Source: Streptomyces sulfonofaciens (GTDB taxonomy: Bacteria > Actinomycetota > Actinomycetes > Streptomycetales > Streptomycetaceae). From it: DNA of 64,000 nucleotides. This document shows positions 16,811 through 24,415 of the stretch, piece after piece. The stretch covers positions 372,001 through 436,000 of the forward strand of contig NZ_BNCD01000002.1 in assembly GCF_014656295.1 (NCBI RefSeq), in the 5' to 3' direction. Under the pieces are notes generated by a model, which made no database searches, was not told the DNA's origin, and saw only the letters and a list, made by a program, of their open reading frames with translations. Within the stretch, counting starts at the first letter, position 1; each line of letters starts with the position of its first letter. The position numbers and the translations under genes are program-made.

Positions 16811-17971
16811 TCACGGACGCACTTCGGAGGCGAACGGCACCGAGGCCGCCGCCGGAGCCCGGGTCGTCGCAGCCGCCGGGTGGGACCACAGCCCCGCCCC
16901 GGCCAGCAGGGGCAGCACGCCCTCGCCGAACCAGTAGGACTCCTCCACGTGCGGGTGGCCGGACATGACGAACTCGTCGATGCCGAGCCGGTGGTACTCC
17001 GCGATACGGTCGGCCACCTCGCGGTGGCTGCCCACCAGTGCCGTGCCGGCGCCGCCGCGCACCAGGCCGATGCCGGCCCACAGGTTCGGCGAGACCTCCA
17101 GGCCGTCGCGGTTGCCGCCGTGCAGGGCAAGCATCCGCCGCTGCCCCTCGGACTCGCTGCGCGCGAGTCCCGCCTGGACGGACGCGATCGCCTCCGGCGA
17201 GAAGCCGTCCAGCAGACGCCGCGCCTCGGTCCACGCCTGGTCGGCGGTGTCCCGGGTGATCACATGCAGTCGGATGCCGAACCGCAGGGTGCGGCCCTTC
17301 TCCGCGGCCAGCGCCCGGATCCAGGCGATCTTCTCGGCGACCTGCTCCGGTGGTTCGCCCCACGTCAGGTACACGTCGCTGTACCCGGCCGCGACAGCAC
17401 CGGCCGCGGGGGACGAACCGCCGAAGTAGACGGGCGGCACCGGGTCGGGGACGCGGGCCAGTTGCGCGCCCTCGACCCGCAGGTGCTTGCCGTCCAGGGA
17501 AACCGGCCCGCCCTGCCACAGGCCGCGGACGATGGACAGGAACTCACCGGTCCGCTCGTAGCGGGCCTCCTTGTCCAGGAAGTCCCCGTACGCGCGTTGC
17601 TCGTGGCTCTCGCCGCCCGTCACCACGTTCAGCAGCAGCCGGCCCGGTGCGTGCCGCTGGAAGGTGGCGGCCATCTGTGCGGCGAGCGTCGGCGAGAGGA
17701 AGCCGGGTCGGAAGGCGACGAGGAACTTCAGCCGCTCGGACTCGCGGGCGAGCATGGCCGTCGTGAGCCAGGCGTCCTCGCACCACGCGCCGGTCGGGGT
17801 GAGCGCGCCCACGAAACCCAACTGCTCGGCGGCGCGGGCGATCTGGGTGAGGTAGCCGAGATCGGCGGGGCGCTGCCCGCCGGCGGCACCGGCGGGCATG
17901 CCGTGCCCGCCGCCGACGACATGGCGGCTGTCCCCGTAGGTGGGCAGGAACCAGTGGAAGGTGAGACTCAA
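16811..17971 (-). CDS. ssuD: FMNH2-dependent alkanesulfonate monooxygenase
   Basis: A 386-residue LLM-class flavin enzyme closely resembling SsuD: FHWFLPTYGDSRHVVGG at the start, LGFVGALTPTGAWCEDAWLTTAMLA, FLVAFRPGFLSPTLAAQMAATF, LNVVTGGES and YFGGSSPAAGAVA. It cleaves C2 and larger alkanesulfonates to aldehyde and sulfite when sulfate or cysteine is scarce, using FMNH2 from a separate reductase (no SsuE or Ssu transporter is nearby). The start is a TTG at 17969-17971 with GGAGAG upstream. The C-terminal 25 residues are a variable Ala/Pro-rich tail. A leader peptide 400 bases upstream on the same strand probably controls it by cysteine supply. Confidence 0.9.
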   Translation of the reverse strand: MSLTFHWFLPTYGDSRHVVGGGHGMPAGAAGGQRPADLGYLTQIARAAEQLGFVGALTPTGAWCEDAWLTTAMLARESERLKFLVAFRPGFLSPTLAAQMAATFQRHAPGRLLLNVVTGGESHEQRAYGDFLDKEARYERTGEFLSIVRGLWQGGPVSLDGKHLRVEGAQLARVPDPVPPVYFGGSSPAAGAVAAGYSDVYLTWGEPPEQVAEKIAWIRALAAEKGRTLRFGIRLHVITRDTADQAWTEARRLLDGFSPEAIASVQAGLARSESEGQRRMLALHGGNRDGLEVSPNLWAGIGLVRGGAGTALVGSHREVADRIAEYHRLGIDEFVMSGHPHVEESYWFGEGVLPLLAGAGLWSHPAAATTRAPAAASVPFASEVRP

Positions 17972-18368
17972 CGAACTCTCCAGACGCCGAGACGGGAAGG
18001 CGCCCCGGTGCTCCGGGGCGGGACGGGGGCGGGGCGCGGGGGACGGCGGTGGCGACGAGGCCGTGGCGCACCACCGCTGACCGCCGGCGCACCACCGCGG
18101 ACCGCGGCGCGGTGGCCGCGCGCCGTTCGGGACGTACCGGCCGACGTGCCTGCCGCCTCGGGCCCGCTGCGCACGGCACCACGGGGCGACGGCACGGGGC
18201 CCGCACGGCCCGGAACACAGCCTGGCGCCGGGGCGGTTCCCGGTTGGGCCGACGGGGGAGAAGGATCCGGCGACGGGCGTGGGCCCCGTGGGCCGGCGCC
18301 GTGCGGCGGTATTTCCCTCAGACCGGAAAGAGGAAAGCGCAGGCGGCAGAAGGGACTGGTGACCTAAT
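17972..18368 (-). other. Long untranslated leader between leader peptide and ssuD
   Basis: About 400 bases with no convincing gene separate the leader peptide stop from ssuD. The stretch is rich in self-complementary GC segments, including a 19-base near-direct repeat (GCGCACCACCGCNGACCGC, from about 18065 and 18087) and a CCGCGCC/GGCGCGG type fold, compatible with attenuator or anti-attenuator structures, but I could not define a single terminator. Confidence 0.4.
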
Positions 18369-18452
18369 TCAGCCCGCGCTGCGACACAGGGCGCTGGAAA
18401 CCCGTACGAGATCGACGTGGCGCCGCCGGGTCAGTTGACCCAATTTCCGCAT
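18369..18452 (-). CDS. Cysteine-type regulatory leader peptide
   Basis: A 27-codon open frame from ATG 18450-18452 to TGA 18369-18371 encodes a peptide containing RRRHVDLVRVSSALCRS followed by AG. This matches the actinobacterial putative leader peptide pattern R(R)HVDLxRVxSxLC found before sulfur-assimilation and sulfonate genes. The cysteine codon (TGT) near the end would stall or slow ribosomes when cysteinyl-tRNA is low and so switch expression of the downstream ssuD. Attenuation by cysteine has been shown for related mycobacterial sORFs; here the mechanism is inferred from the motif and position. It is upstream of ssuD on the same strand and divergent from the LysR gene. Confidence 0.85.
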   Translation of the reverse strand: MRKLGQLTRRRHVDLVRVSSALCRSAG

Positions 18453-18481
18453 CGGCCACTCACCGCCTCTCGCAGGACAGC

Positions 18482-18497
18482 GAATCGTTGCCGATTC
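18482..18497. promoter_or_regulatory. Candidate LysR operator (perfect 6-4-6 palindrome)
   Basis: GAATCG-TTGC-CGATTC lies 30 bases upstream of the leader peptide start and 120 bases upstream of the divergent LysR gene, the usual place for a LysR-type binding site controlling both. Confidence 0.45.
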
Positions 18498-18616
18498 ACG
18501 CTGTCGTTCCACCCTGTGCCCCGGAGCGTACAGGCCGCCCGCTCTCCGGCATATTCGGGTTATTCGACGTGGTGATAGGGTTTCCCTTCCAGCGGGCCGG
18601 GGAAGACCTGGATGCC

Positions 18617-19849
18617 ATGCGGATCGAACAGCTCGAGTACATCGAGGCCGTGACCCGTCTGGGCTCCCTGCGCCGGGCCGCCGAGGCCCTGCACCTGTCC
18701 CAGCCGGCCCTGAGCGAGACGGTCCGCAACCTGGAGCGCGAGCTCGGCGTGACCATCCTGGACCGCAGGCGCTCGGGAGCGCGGATCAGCACCGAGGGTC
18801 GCGAGTTGCTGCCGCACATCGTCGGCGTCCTGGAAGCGGTCGACAGACTCCGCCGCGTGGCCGACGAGCAGCACCACACCAGCCGGATGATCCGGCTCGG
18901 CACGGTCAACGCCGCCACCGTCCCGCTGCTCGTCCCCACCATCCGCACCTTCCGCGCCGCCCATCCGGGGACACAGGTGGAGGTGGTCGGTGCCCAGGAG
19001 TCCGTCATCCACCGCGAGCTGCTGGAGGGCGGCCTCGACCTCGGCCTCGTCAACTACCTCCAGGGCGACGACAAGCCGCCCGGGTTCCACACCACCGAAC
19101 TGCTGCGCGGCCGGCCGGTCGCCTGCATCCGGTCCGACAGCCCGCTGGCGGCCAGGAGCCGGATCTCCGTCGGCGACCTCCTCGGCGAACCGCTCATCGT
19201 GATGCGCTCCGGCTACGTCATGCACCGCTATGTGCACCGGCTCCTCGAAGGGCGCGGGCCCCGCTTCTCGTATTCCACCGACGGGGCGGAAATGGGCAAA
19301 CTGATGGTCGCGGAGGGCCTCGGCACCACCGTGCTGCCCGATTTCAGCGTCCGCGGCGATCCGCTGGAACGCGCCGGTCTGATCACCTGCCGACCCCTCG
19401 ACGTCGACGACACCGCGGTCCTGATGGTGATACAGCGCCCGCTTTCCGGTTCCGTTCCGATGGCGGTCCGGGCGCTTCACACGATGTTCATGGAGAACGC
19501 CGAGAACTACACGCGCGACGGCGACCGCACCGGCGGCCCCGTGCCCGACTCGCACTGCTTGCCCGACTCCTGCGGCGAATGCGTGGCAGCCGAAAGGGCT
19601 GTGCAGGAGGAAGGAATCCAGGACGACCGGGAAGCGGGAGCAGTCGGGAAATCCTCACCGGCAAAGGAGTTCCTCGGCGGTCCGGAAATGCGCACGGGCC
19701 GGGGGGCCTTCGGCAGTCGAGAAATCCGCACAGGCCCGGGGATCCGCGAAAGCCCGGGGGCCGGGGGAGCGGGCGGGGTGGGCAGAGCCAGCCGCGGCGA
19801 GGAAGCGGCGCAGCCCGGGACGCCGTTGCATCCGTGGACTGAGGACTGA
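18617..19849 (+). CDS. LysR-family transcriptional regulator with unusual C-terminal extension
   Basis: A 410-residue LTTR. The N-terminal HTH is clear (MRIEQLEYIEAVTRLGSLRRAAEALHLSQPALSETVRNLE), followed by the periplasmic-binding-like effector domain (IRLGTVNAATVPLLVP, HRELLEGGLDLGLVNY, GEPLIVMRSGYVMHRYVHRLLE, MVAEGLGTTVLP). The normal fold ends near residue 295; the remaining 110 or so residues are low-complexity, Gly/Glu/Arg-rich and unlike LysR proteins, ending in a heptanucleotide repeat. Start chosen at ATG 18617 because the family begins MRIEQL. Divergent orientation to the leader peptide-ssuD unit suggests it regulates sulfonate use, in the manner of CysB/Cbl. Confidence 0.88.
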   Translation: MRIEQLEYIEAVTRLGSLRRAAEALHLSQPALSETVRNLERELGVTILDRRRSGARISTEGRELLPHIVGVLEAVDRLRRVADEQHHTSRMIRLGTVNAATVPLLVPTIRTFRAAHPGTQVEVVGAQESVIHRELLEGGLDLGLVNYLQGDDKPPGFHTTELLRGRPVACIRSDSPLAARSRISVGDLLGEPLIVMRSGYVMHRYVHRLLEGRGPRFSYSTDGAEMGKLMVAEGLGTTVLPDFSVRGDPLERAGLITCRPLDVDDTAVLMVIQRPLSGSVPMAVRALHTMFMENAENYTRDGDRTGGPVPDSHCLPDSCGECVAAERAVQEEGIQDDREAGAVGKSSPAKEFLGGPEMRTGRGAFGSREIRTGPGIRESPGAGGAGGVGRASRGEEAAQPGTPLHPWTED

Positions 19850-19863
19850 GGACTGAGGGCTGA
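19836..19863. repeat. Heptanucleotide repeat GGACTGA at the LysR 3' end
   Basis: GGACTGA at 19836, 19843 and 19850, then the variant GGGCTGA at 19857. The second copy supplies the stop codon of the LysR gene, so copy-number change would alter only the 3' end. Confidence 0.85.
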
Positions 19864-20149
19864 AGGCCCCGCGGCGCGCCCGCGCCGTTTGCGCCCGCGC
19901 TGTTGGCGCGGCGGTACGGCAGGGCGCGCGGCGAGACGGTACGGCAGGGTGCCCGGCGAGGCGCTGCACGAGCGCATGTCCGCCGCGCCCGCCTTCCGAC
20001 CGCCGCGCCCGCCTGCCGACCACCACGGCCGCCGCCCCCGCCACGGCGGGTCCGCCGCCAAACGGCCGGGGCACCGGTGCGGGACCCGTTCCGTCGCACC
20101 GCGGCGGGGCCGGTGACCGGGGCCCGGCCGCCGGCGCGATCGCCCTGTC
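19864..20149. other. Intergenic stretch without recognised gene
   Basis: Very GC-rich, low-complexity DNA between the convergent LysR and DUF2891 genes. A direct repeat (GGCGAGACGGTACGGCAGGG-like, near 19915-19950) is visible. No conserved protein or RNA seen. Confidence 0.5.
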
Positions 20150-21199
20150 CTAGGCCCCGGCTCCGTCCGCGCCCGCCGACTCCAGCGCCAGCGTCGCGAA
20201 GGTGGCGAGCCAGTGGTCGCTGGCCCAGGTGCCGGTGGCCACGAACGGCAGTGCGGCGGTGAGCTGGTCAGCGGCAGCGGCGGACAGCACGGCCACCCGC
20301 GGGTCGCCGGCCGGCAGCGCGCGCCCGATCGAGGAGAGGGCCGCCGCGCGGCTGAGGCCCAGCCCCAGCAGATGGCCGATCTGCGGGTCGGCCGGGTCGG
20401 AGACCACGGGCGGGGTCAGCAGACCGGCGGGCCGCCCCTCGGCCAGGCCCGGCAGGAAGCCGGTCAGCCACTCGGCGAACTCCGCCTCCGGCAGGATCCG
20501 GCGCACCGCGTCGGCCTCGGTGAGCGCCGGGGAGAGGAAGTCCTGGCCGGAGGGCTCCCAGGCGGCCGGGTAGTCGCGATCGGCCAGGAACCAGCGGCGT
20601 ACGGCATCGGTCGCCGCCTCGGTGGCGGTACCCGAATCGAGCAGCAGCCCGAGCGCGAAGGCGCTGTTGGTGTGCACCCCGTGCCGGATCGGATACGTGG
20701 CCTTGGCCAGCCACGCCCCGGCCAGTTCCGCCACCACGTCGGCGGCGGGGCCGAGGGCCTTCGCCCACGCCTGCGCGCCCTCGACCCCGTCGGCGCTCGC
20801 GCCGGTGCACTCGGCGGCCAGCATCGCCAGCCAGGCCCAGCCGTAGGGACGTTCGAAGGTAGGGTTGGCGCGCAGATGAGCGGCCTCCGCGGCCAGCGCG
20901 CCGGCGGTGAGATGGGCGTCGAGCACCTCGCGCACGGCCTGCGTGTCGATGCCCGCGGGCGTCCTGCGCAGCAGCCGCACCAGGAGCCAGTGCATGTGCA
21001 CGGAGGAGTGCCAGTCGTAGGAGCCGTAGAAGGCGGGGTGCCGGGTGCGGGGCGGGGTCAGGTCGTCGGGTCCGGTGAGGAGTTGCTGCGGGGCGTACGG
21101 GTAGGCGCGGGTGACGTTGGCGGCGGCGAGCCGGGCGAAGGCGTCGGCGTGCTCGTCGAGGGTGGTGGGACGCCGGGCGGGGTCCTGGGCGAGGGACAC
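20150..21199 (-). CDS. DUF2891 family protein
   Basis: A 349-residue soluble all-helical protein. YDWHSSVHMHWLLVRLLRR (about residues 62-80), FERPYGWAWLAMLAAE and IRHGVHTNSAFALGLLLD are hallmarks of DUF2891, whose repeats look like an alpha/alpha toroid as in glycan-active or epimerase-type enzymes. The biochemical role is unknown. The GTG at 21197-21199 gives the family start (LAQDPARRPTTLDEHADAF). It ends a likely transcript with DUF979 and DUF969 membrane proteins, an association I recall from other genomes. Confidence 0.85.
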   Translation of the reverse strand: MSLAQDPARRPTTLDEHADAFARLAAANVTRAYPYAPQQLLTGPDDLTPPRTRHPAFYGSYDWHSSVHMHWLLVRLLRRTPAGIDTQAVREVLDAHLTAGALAAEAAHLRANPTFERPYGWAWLAMLAAECTGASADGVEGAQAWAKALGPAADVVAELAGAWLAKATYPIRHGVHTNSAFALGLLLDSGTATEAATDAVRRWFLADRDYPAAWEPSGQDFLSPALTEADAVRRILPEAEFAEWLTGFLPGLAEGRPAGLLTPPVVSDPADPQIGHLLGLGLSRAAALSSIGRALPAGDPRVAVLSAAAADQLTAALPFVATGTWASDHWLATFATLALESAGADGAGA

Positions 21200-21279
21200 G
21201 TACTGCTCCGATCAGTGGGTGCGGCGGCGGTCCGCGGATGGCGGCCGGTGACGGGCGGGACCGAAGGACGGGGCCGTCA

Positions 21280-22248
21280 TCAGAAGGCGAACAGGCACAT
21301 GATGGCGATGTTGCAGCCGAGCATGGCAACCGCGGTGGGAGCCTGCGCCTTGATCGGTCCGTAGGTGTCCTTCAGTTCCAGCAGTGCGGCCGGTATGAGG
21401 TTGAAGTTGGCCGCCATCGGCGTCAGCAGGGTGCCGCAGAAGCCGCTCAGCATGCCGACCGCGAGCACCGCGGCGGGGTTGCCGTGCGCATGGAGGATGA
21501 GGACGGGCCAGCCGACCGCCGCGGTCATCACGGGGAAGGCGGCGAACGCATTGCCCATGATCACGGTGAACAGGGCCATGCCGACGCAGTACACGATGAC
21601 GGCGGTGTAGGTCTGCCCGTCCGGGAGCAGGTGCTCGGTGATCCTGCCGATCTGGGTGCCGACCCCGGCGGTTGCGAAGATGGCGCCGAGGATCGCGAGC
21701 ATCTGGGGCAGCACCAGCGCCCAGCCCATCGACTCCAGCATCGAACGGCCCGCGTGCACGGGGACGGACACCCGGCGCTCGTGCAGCAGGACCATGCCGA
21801 CGGCGAGGGCGACGAGGGAGCCGATGCCGAGGCCGAGCAGCGTCTCGGAGTCCTTCTCCAGGATGGGCGTGCCGCCCACGCTCCAGTGCTTGACCAGCAC
21901 CGAGCAGAGCACGGCCACCACCGGGATGCACAGGGCGGGGATGAACAGCTTGTTGCCGTACCGGGCGGCGAACGCCTCGCGGCGCTCCGGCGGAGTGCCC
22001 TCGGCCGTGCCGCGTCCGGTGCGGCCGAAGCCGGCGAGGGCCGCGATGACCAGTACGGCGACACCGAGCGGTTGGGCGGGCGCGCTCTTGTCCACCACCC
22101 AGGTGCTGTAGACGAAGCAGACGCCGAGCAACCCCCAGAAGGCCGCGGTGCCGTAGCGCTTGGGGTTGGTGGTGTCGCGGAGCATCTGCAGGGCCATCAC
22201 CACGAAGACGGCACCGACGAGCCAGTAGAACCACTCTGCCTTGATCAT
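21280..22248 (-). CDS. DUF979 integral membrane protein (putative transporter subunit)
   Basis: A 322-residue protein with about nine hydrophobic segments, starting MIKAEWFYWLVGAVFVVMALQ. Conserved features include LPQMLAILGAIFATAGVG, MGNAFAAFPVMTAAVG and SGFCGTLLTPMAANFN. Its ATG overlaps the DUF969 stop (ATGA), and the two together probably form one carrier. In comparative genomics DUF969/DUF979 pairs occur beside pyroglutamyl peptidase or 5-oxoprolinase genes and have been proposed to carry 5-oxoproline (from memory, not verified); neither enzyme is in this window. Confidence 0.85.
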   Translation of the reverse strand: MIKAEWFYWLVGAVFVVMALQMLRDTTNPKRYGTAAFWGLLGVCFVYSTWVVDKSAPAQPLGVAVLVIAALAGFGRTGRGTAEGTPPERREAFAARYGNKLFIPALCIPVVAVLCSVLVKHWSVGGTPILEKDSETLLGLGIGSLVALAVGMVLLHERRVSVPVHAGRSMLESMGWALVLPQMLAILGAIFATAGVGTQIGRITEHLLPDGQTYTAVIVYCVGMALFTVIMGNAFAAFPVMTAAVGWPVLILHAHGNPAAVLAVGMLSGFCGTLLTPMAANFNLIPAALLELKDTYGPIKAQAPTAVAMLGCNIAIMCLFAF

Positions 22249-22955
22249 GCGCCGGCCTCCTCGGACGTGGTGGCGGCGGACTTGACGGACTGTAGCTCGC
22301 GCGCCAGTAGCCGGTCCTGGTACAGCAGCCGGCCGCCGTGGATGAAGAGCGCGCAGACGGCGCTCGGGATGGCCCACAGCGCGAGCTTCAGCGGCTCCAG
22401 GTGCGTGTGGTAAGTGGCGTTGACGAACCCGGTGATCAGCAGGATCGAGCCCACCGCGAGGAAGATGTCCTCCCCGAAGAACGCGCCGACGTTGTCCGCG
22501 CTCGCCGCCAGCGACCTGATGCGCTCGCGCACCCGGTCGGGCAGGGAGCCGTACTTGCGCTCGGCGGCGCCCTCGGCCATGGGCGCGATCAGCGGGCGCA
22601 CGGTCTGGGCGGGCCCGCCGATGCTCATCAGCCCGAACGCGGCGGTGACCTGCCGCAGCAGGAGGTAGAGGGCGAGGAGCCGGCCGGTGGTGAGCCTGGC
22701 GAGCCTGCTGATCAGGGCCCTGCCCTGTTCGCGGAGACCGTAGCGCTCCAGCAGGCCGATGACCGGCAGGGTGATGACGAAGACCGTCACCGACCGGCTG
22801 GAGGCGAAGTTGGTGCCGAACGTGGTCAGTATCTCGTTCGGGGACTGTCCGTCGATGCCCGCCGTGACGATCCCGGAGACCGCGACGACGAGCAGGGCGT
22901 TGCGTTTGGTGGCGAAACCGAGGACGACCACGAGTACGCCGAGCAGGACGAGCAT
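22245..22955 (-). CDS. DUF969 integral membrane protein (putative transporter subunit)
   Basis: A 236-residue protein with hydrophobic helices at both ends (MLVLLGVLVVVLGF; LKLALWAIPSAVCALFIHG) and the family stretch ITLPVIGLLERYGLREQGRALI, FGLMSIGGPAQTVRPLIAPMAEGAAE and SADNVGAFFGEDIFLAVGSILL. AAGGGG six bases before the ATG supports the start. It is the first gene of the coupled DUF969-DUF979 pair. Confidence 0.85.
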   Translation of the reverse strand: MLVLLGVLVVVLGFATKRNALLVVAVSGIVTAGIDGQSPNEILTTFGTNFASSRSVTVFVITLPVIGLLERYGLREQGRALISRLARLTTGRLLALYLLLRQVTAAFGLMSIGGPAQTVRPLIAPMAEGAAERKYGSLPDRVRERIRSLAASADNVGAFFGEDIFLAVGSILLITGFVNATYHTHLEPLKLALWAIPSAVCALFIHGGRLLYQDRLLARELQSVKSAATTSEEAGA

Positions 22956-23020
22956 CCGATGCCCCTTAGAGGGTTGTGCTGTTCTATGCCCCGCCGAAAC
23001 GGCGAGGCGGCCTGCCCGGG

Positions 23021-23050
23021 AGAGTAGGAGATCGTTCAACAGTCCAACAA
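23021..23050 (-). promoter_or_regulatory. Putative promoter and repeat upstream of DUF969
   Basis: On the minus strand TTGTTG (23050-23045) and TACTCT (23026-23021) are spaced 18 bases apart, 65 bases before the DUF969 start, in the only AT-richer patch of the gap. TGTTG occurs twice 8 bases apart (TGTTGGACTGTTGAAC), a possible regulator site. Confidence 0.35.
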
Positions 23051-23206
23051 TATGCTGGCTGTTTCTTTCTGGCGTCCGTTCCTGGCATATCGTCGGAAAG
23101 GGGAGAAGGCGCCTCGGTGCCTGTCCGTTCCGGGCTCTTTGCGCCTGCCCGGATCCCGGCCGGGCGCGCCCCGGGCGTCGGGATCCGGGCGGCCTCGGCG
23201 CTGCCG

Positions 23207-24415
23207 TCAGGCCGGGTTCCAGATCTGCACGCTGTCGGTCTTCGCGGGGTCGAGTTCGATCCCGAAGCCGGGGCCGGTGGGCAGCGGGAAGCATCCGTCG
23301 ACGGGCGTGGGCGGGTTCGCCTCGAAGTGGTGGCGGGCGGGTATGTGCCGGACCAGGTACTCGACCATGGGGCAGGTCGCCGGGGGCTGGCTCGCCACCA
23401 CGTGCAGCGCGGCGTGCAACCCGTGGCCGTGCGGGATCACGGGCACGCCGTAGGGCTCGGCCACCGCGCAGATCCGCACCAGTTCGGTGACCCCGCCGCA
23501 CCACTCCGGATCGGTCTGGAGCACCGACAGCACTCCGTCGCGCAGGTACGGCAGCACGTCGGCGCGGTCGTAGAGGTGCTCGCCAGCGGCCAACGGCACG
23601 CGCGTGGCGCGGTGCAGTTCGGTGAACGCGCCGTACTGGGTGGGCGAGAACGGTTCCTCCAGCCACCGCGGCCGCAGCCGTTCCACCTCGCGCGCCCAGG
23701 TCGTCGCGTGGTGCAGGTCCCAGCCCATGAACGCGTCGAACATCACCTCGGCGCCGGGCCCGAGCGCGTCCCGCACGGTCTCGGCGAGTTCGACGTCGGC
23801 GCGCAGGCCCGCCCAGCCCTCTTGCGGACTGCGGGCGAGGAACCACTTCTGCGCCGCGAACCCCTCCTCCGCCAGCCGCGCGGCCACCCCCCGTACCGTG
23901 TCCGGCTCCAGCGTGGTGCCCAGCGTGCTGGCGTACGCGGGCACGCGGGTGCGCGAGGAGCCGCCGAGCAGCCGCCACACCGGCACGTCGTACGCCCTGC
24001 CGCGCAGGTCCCACAGGGCGTTGTCGACGGCGCTGAGCGCGATCTTCAGGTGGCCGTGCCGGGAGTGCCGGTCGAGGCGGTACAGCTTGTCCCAGACGAT
24101 CGTCCCGGCCAGCGGGTCCTGCCCGATCAGGAAGTCGGCGTACAACTCGACGATCGGCCAGGCGGCCTCGCGGTCGATCGGCCCGTAGAAGCCGAACGGG
24201 CCGGCGTCGGTGCCGATCCTCAGGTACAGCGACTCGGTCCAGGCGGGCTGCCCGGGCGGCGCGGAGCGGGGCGCGCCGGTGACGGGCCGGTGCTCGGGGT
24301 AGATGTGCAGGGGCTTGACCTGGCTCTGGCCCGGTCCCGGGGGCGGTGCGGGGCGCGGCCCGCGCACGGCCTGCACCTCGACGGAGGAGATCGTCATATC
24401 GGGCTTGTCAGGCAT
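23207..24415 (-). CDS. Enolase-superfamily (mandelate racemase/muconate lactonizing type) sugar acid dehydratase
   Basis: A 402-residue enolase-superfamily enzyme. Metal ligands fit FDAFMGWD, WLEEPF and LAAGEHLY; the C-terminal barrel carries TDPEWCGGVTEL and IPHGHGLHAALH, with His as likely base. ALSAVDNALWDLRGRAYDVP closes the capping domain. The pattern is closest to acid-sugar dehydratases such as the rhamnonate dehydratase group, but the substrate cannot be read off. The ATG at 24413-24415 overlaps the end of the upstream MFS gene by 8 bases, so the dehydratase and transporter form one catabolic unit; DUF969 follows after 250 bases. Confidence 0.82.
   Translation of the reverse strand: MPDKPDMTISSVEVQAVRGPRPAPPPGPGQSQVKPLHIYPEHRPVTGAPRSAPPGQPAWTESLYLRIGTDAGPFGFYGPIDREAAWPIVELYADFLIGQDPLAGTIVWDKLYRLDRHSRHGHLKIALSAVDNALWDLRGRAYDVPVWRLLGGSSRTRVPAYASTLGTTLEPDTVRGVAARLAEEGFAAQKWFLARSPQEGWAGLRADVELAETVRDALGPGAEVMFDAFMGWDLHHATTWAREVERLRPRWLEEPFSPTQYGAFTELHRATRVPLAAGEHLYDRADVLPYLRDGVLSVLQTDPEWCGGVTELVRICAVAEPYGVPVIPHGHGLHAALHVVASQPPATCPMVEYLVRHIPARHHFEANPPTPVDGCFPLPTGPGFGIELDPAKTDSVQIWNPA

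Noticed and set aside
18482..18497. Short intrinsic terminator before the leader peptide
   Set aside because: The 6-bp arms with A/T-containing stem are weak as a hairpin and lie upstream of both divergent genes, so an operator is more likely.
19864..20149. Small plus-strand genes between LysR and DUF2891
   Set aside because: Open frames here are Arg/Pro/Ala-rich with no ribosome site or recognisable family.
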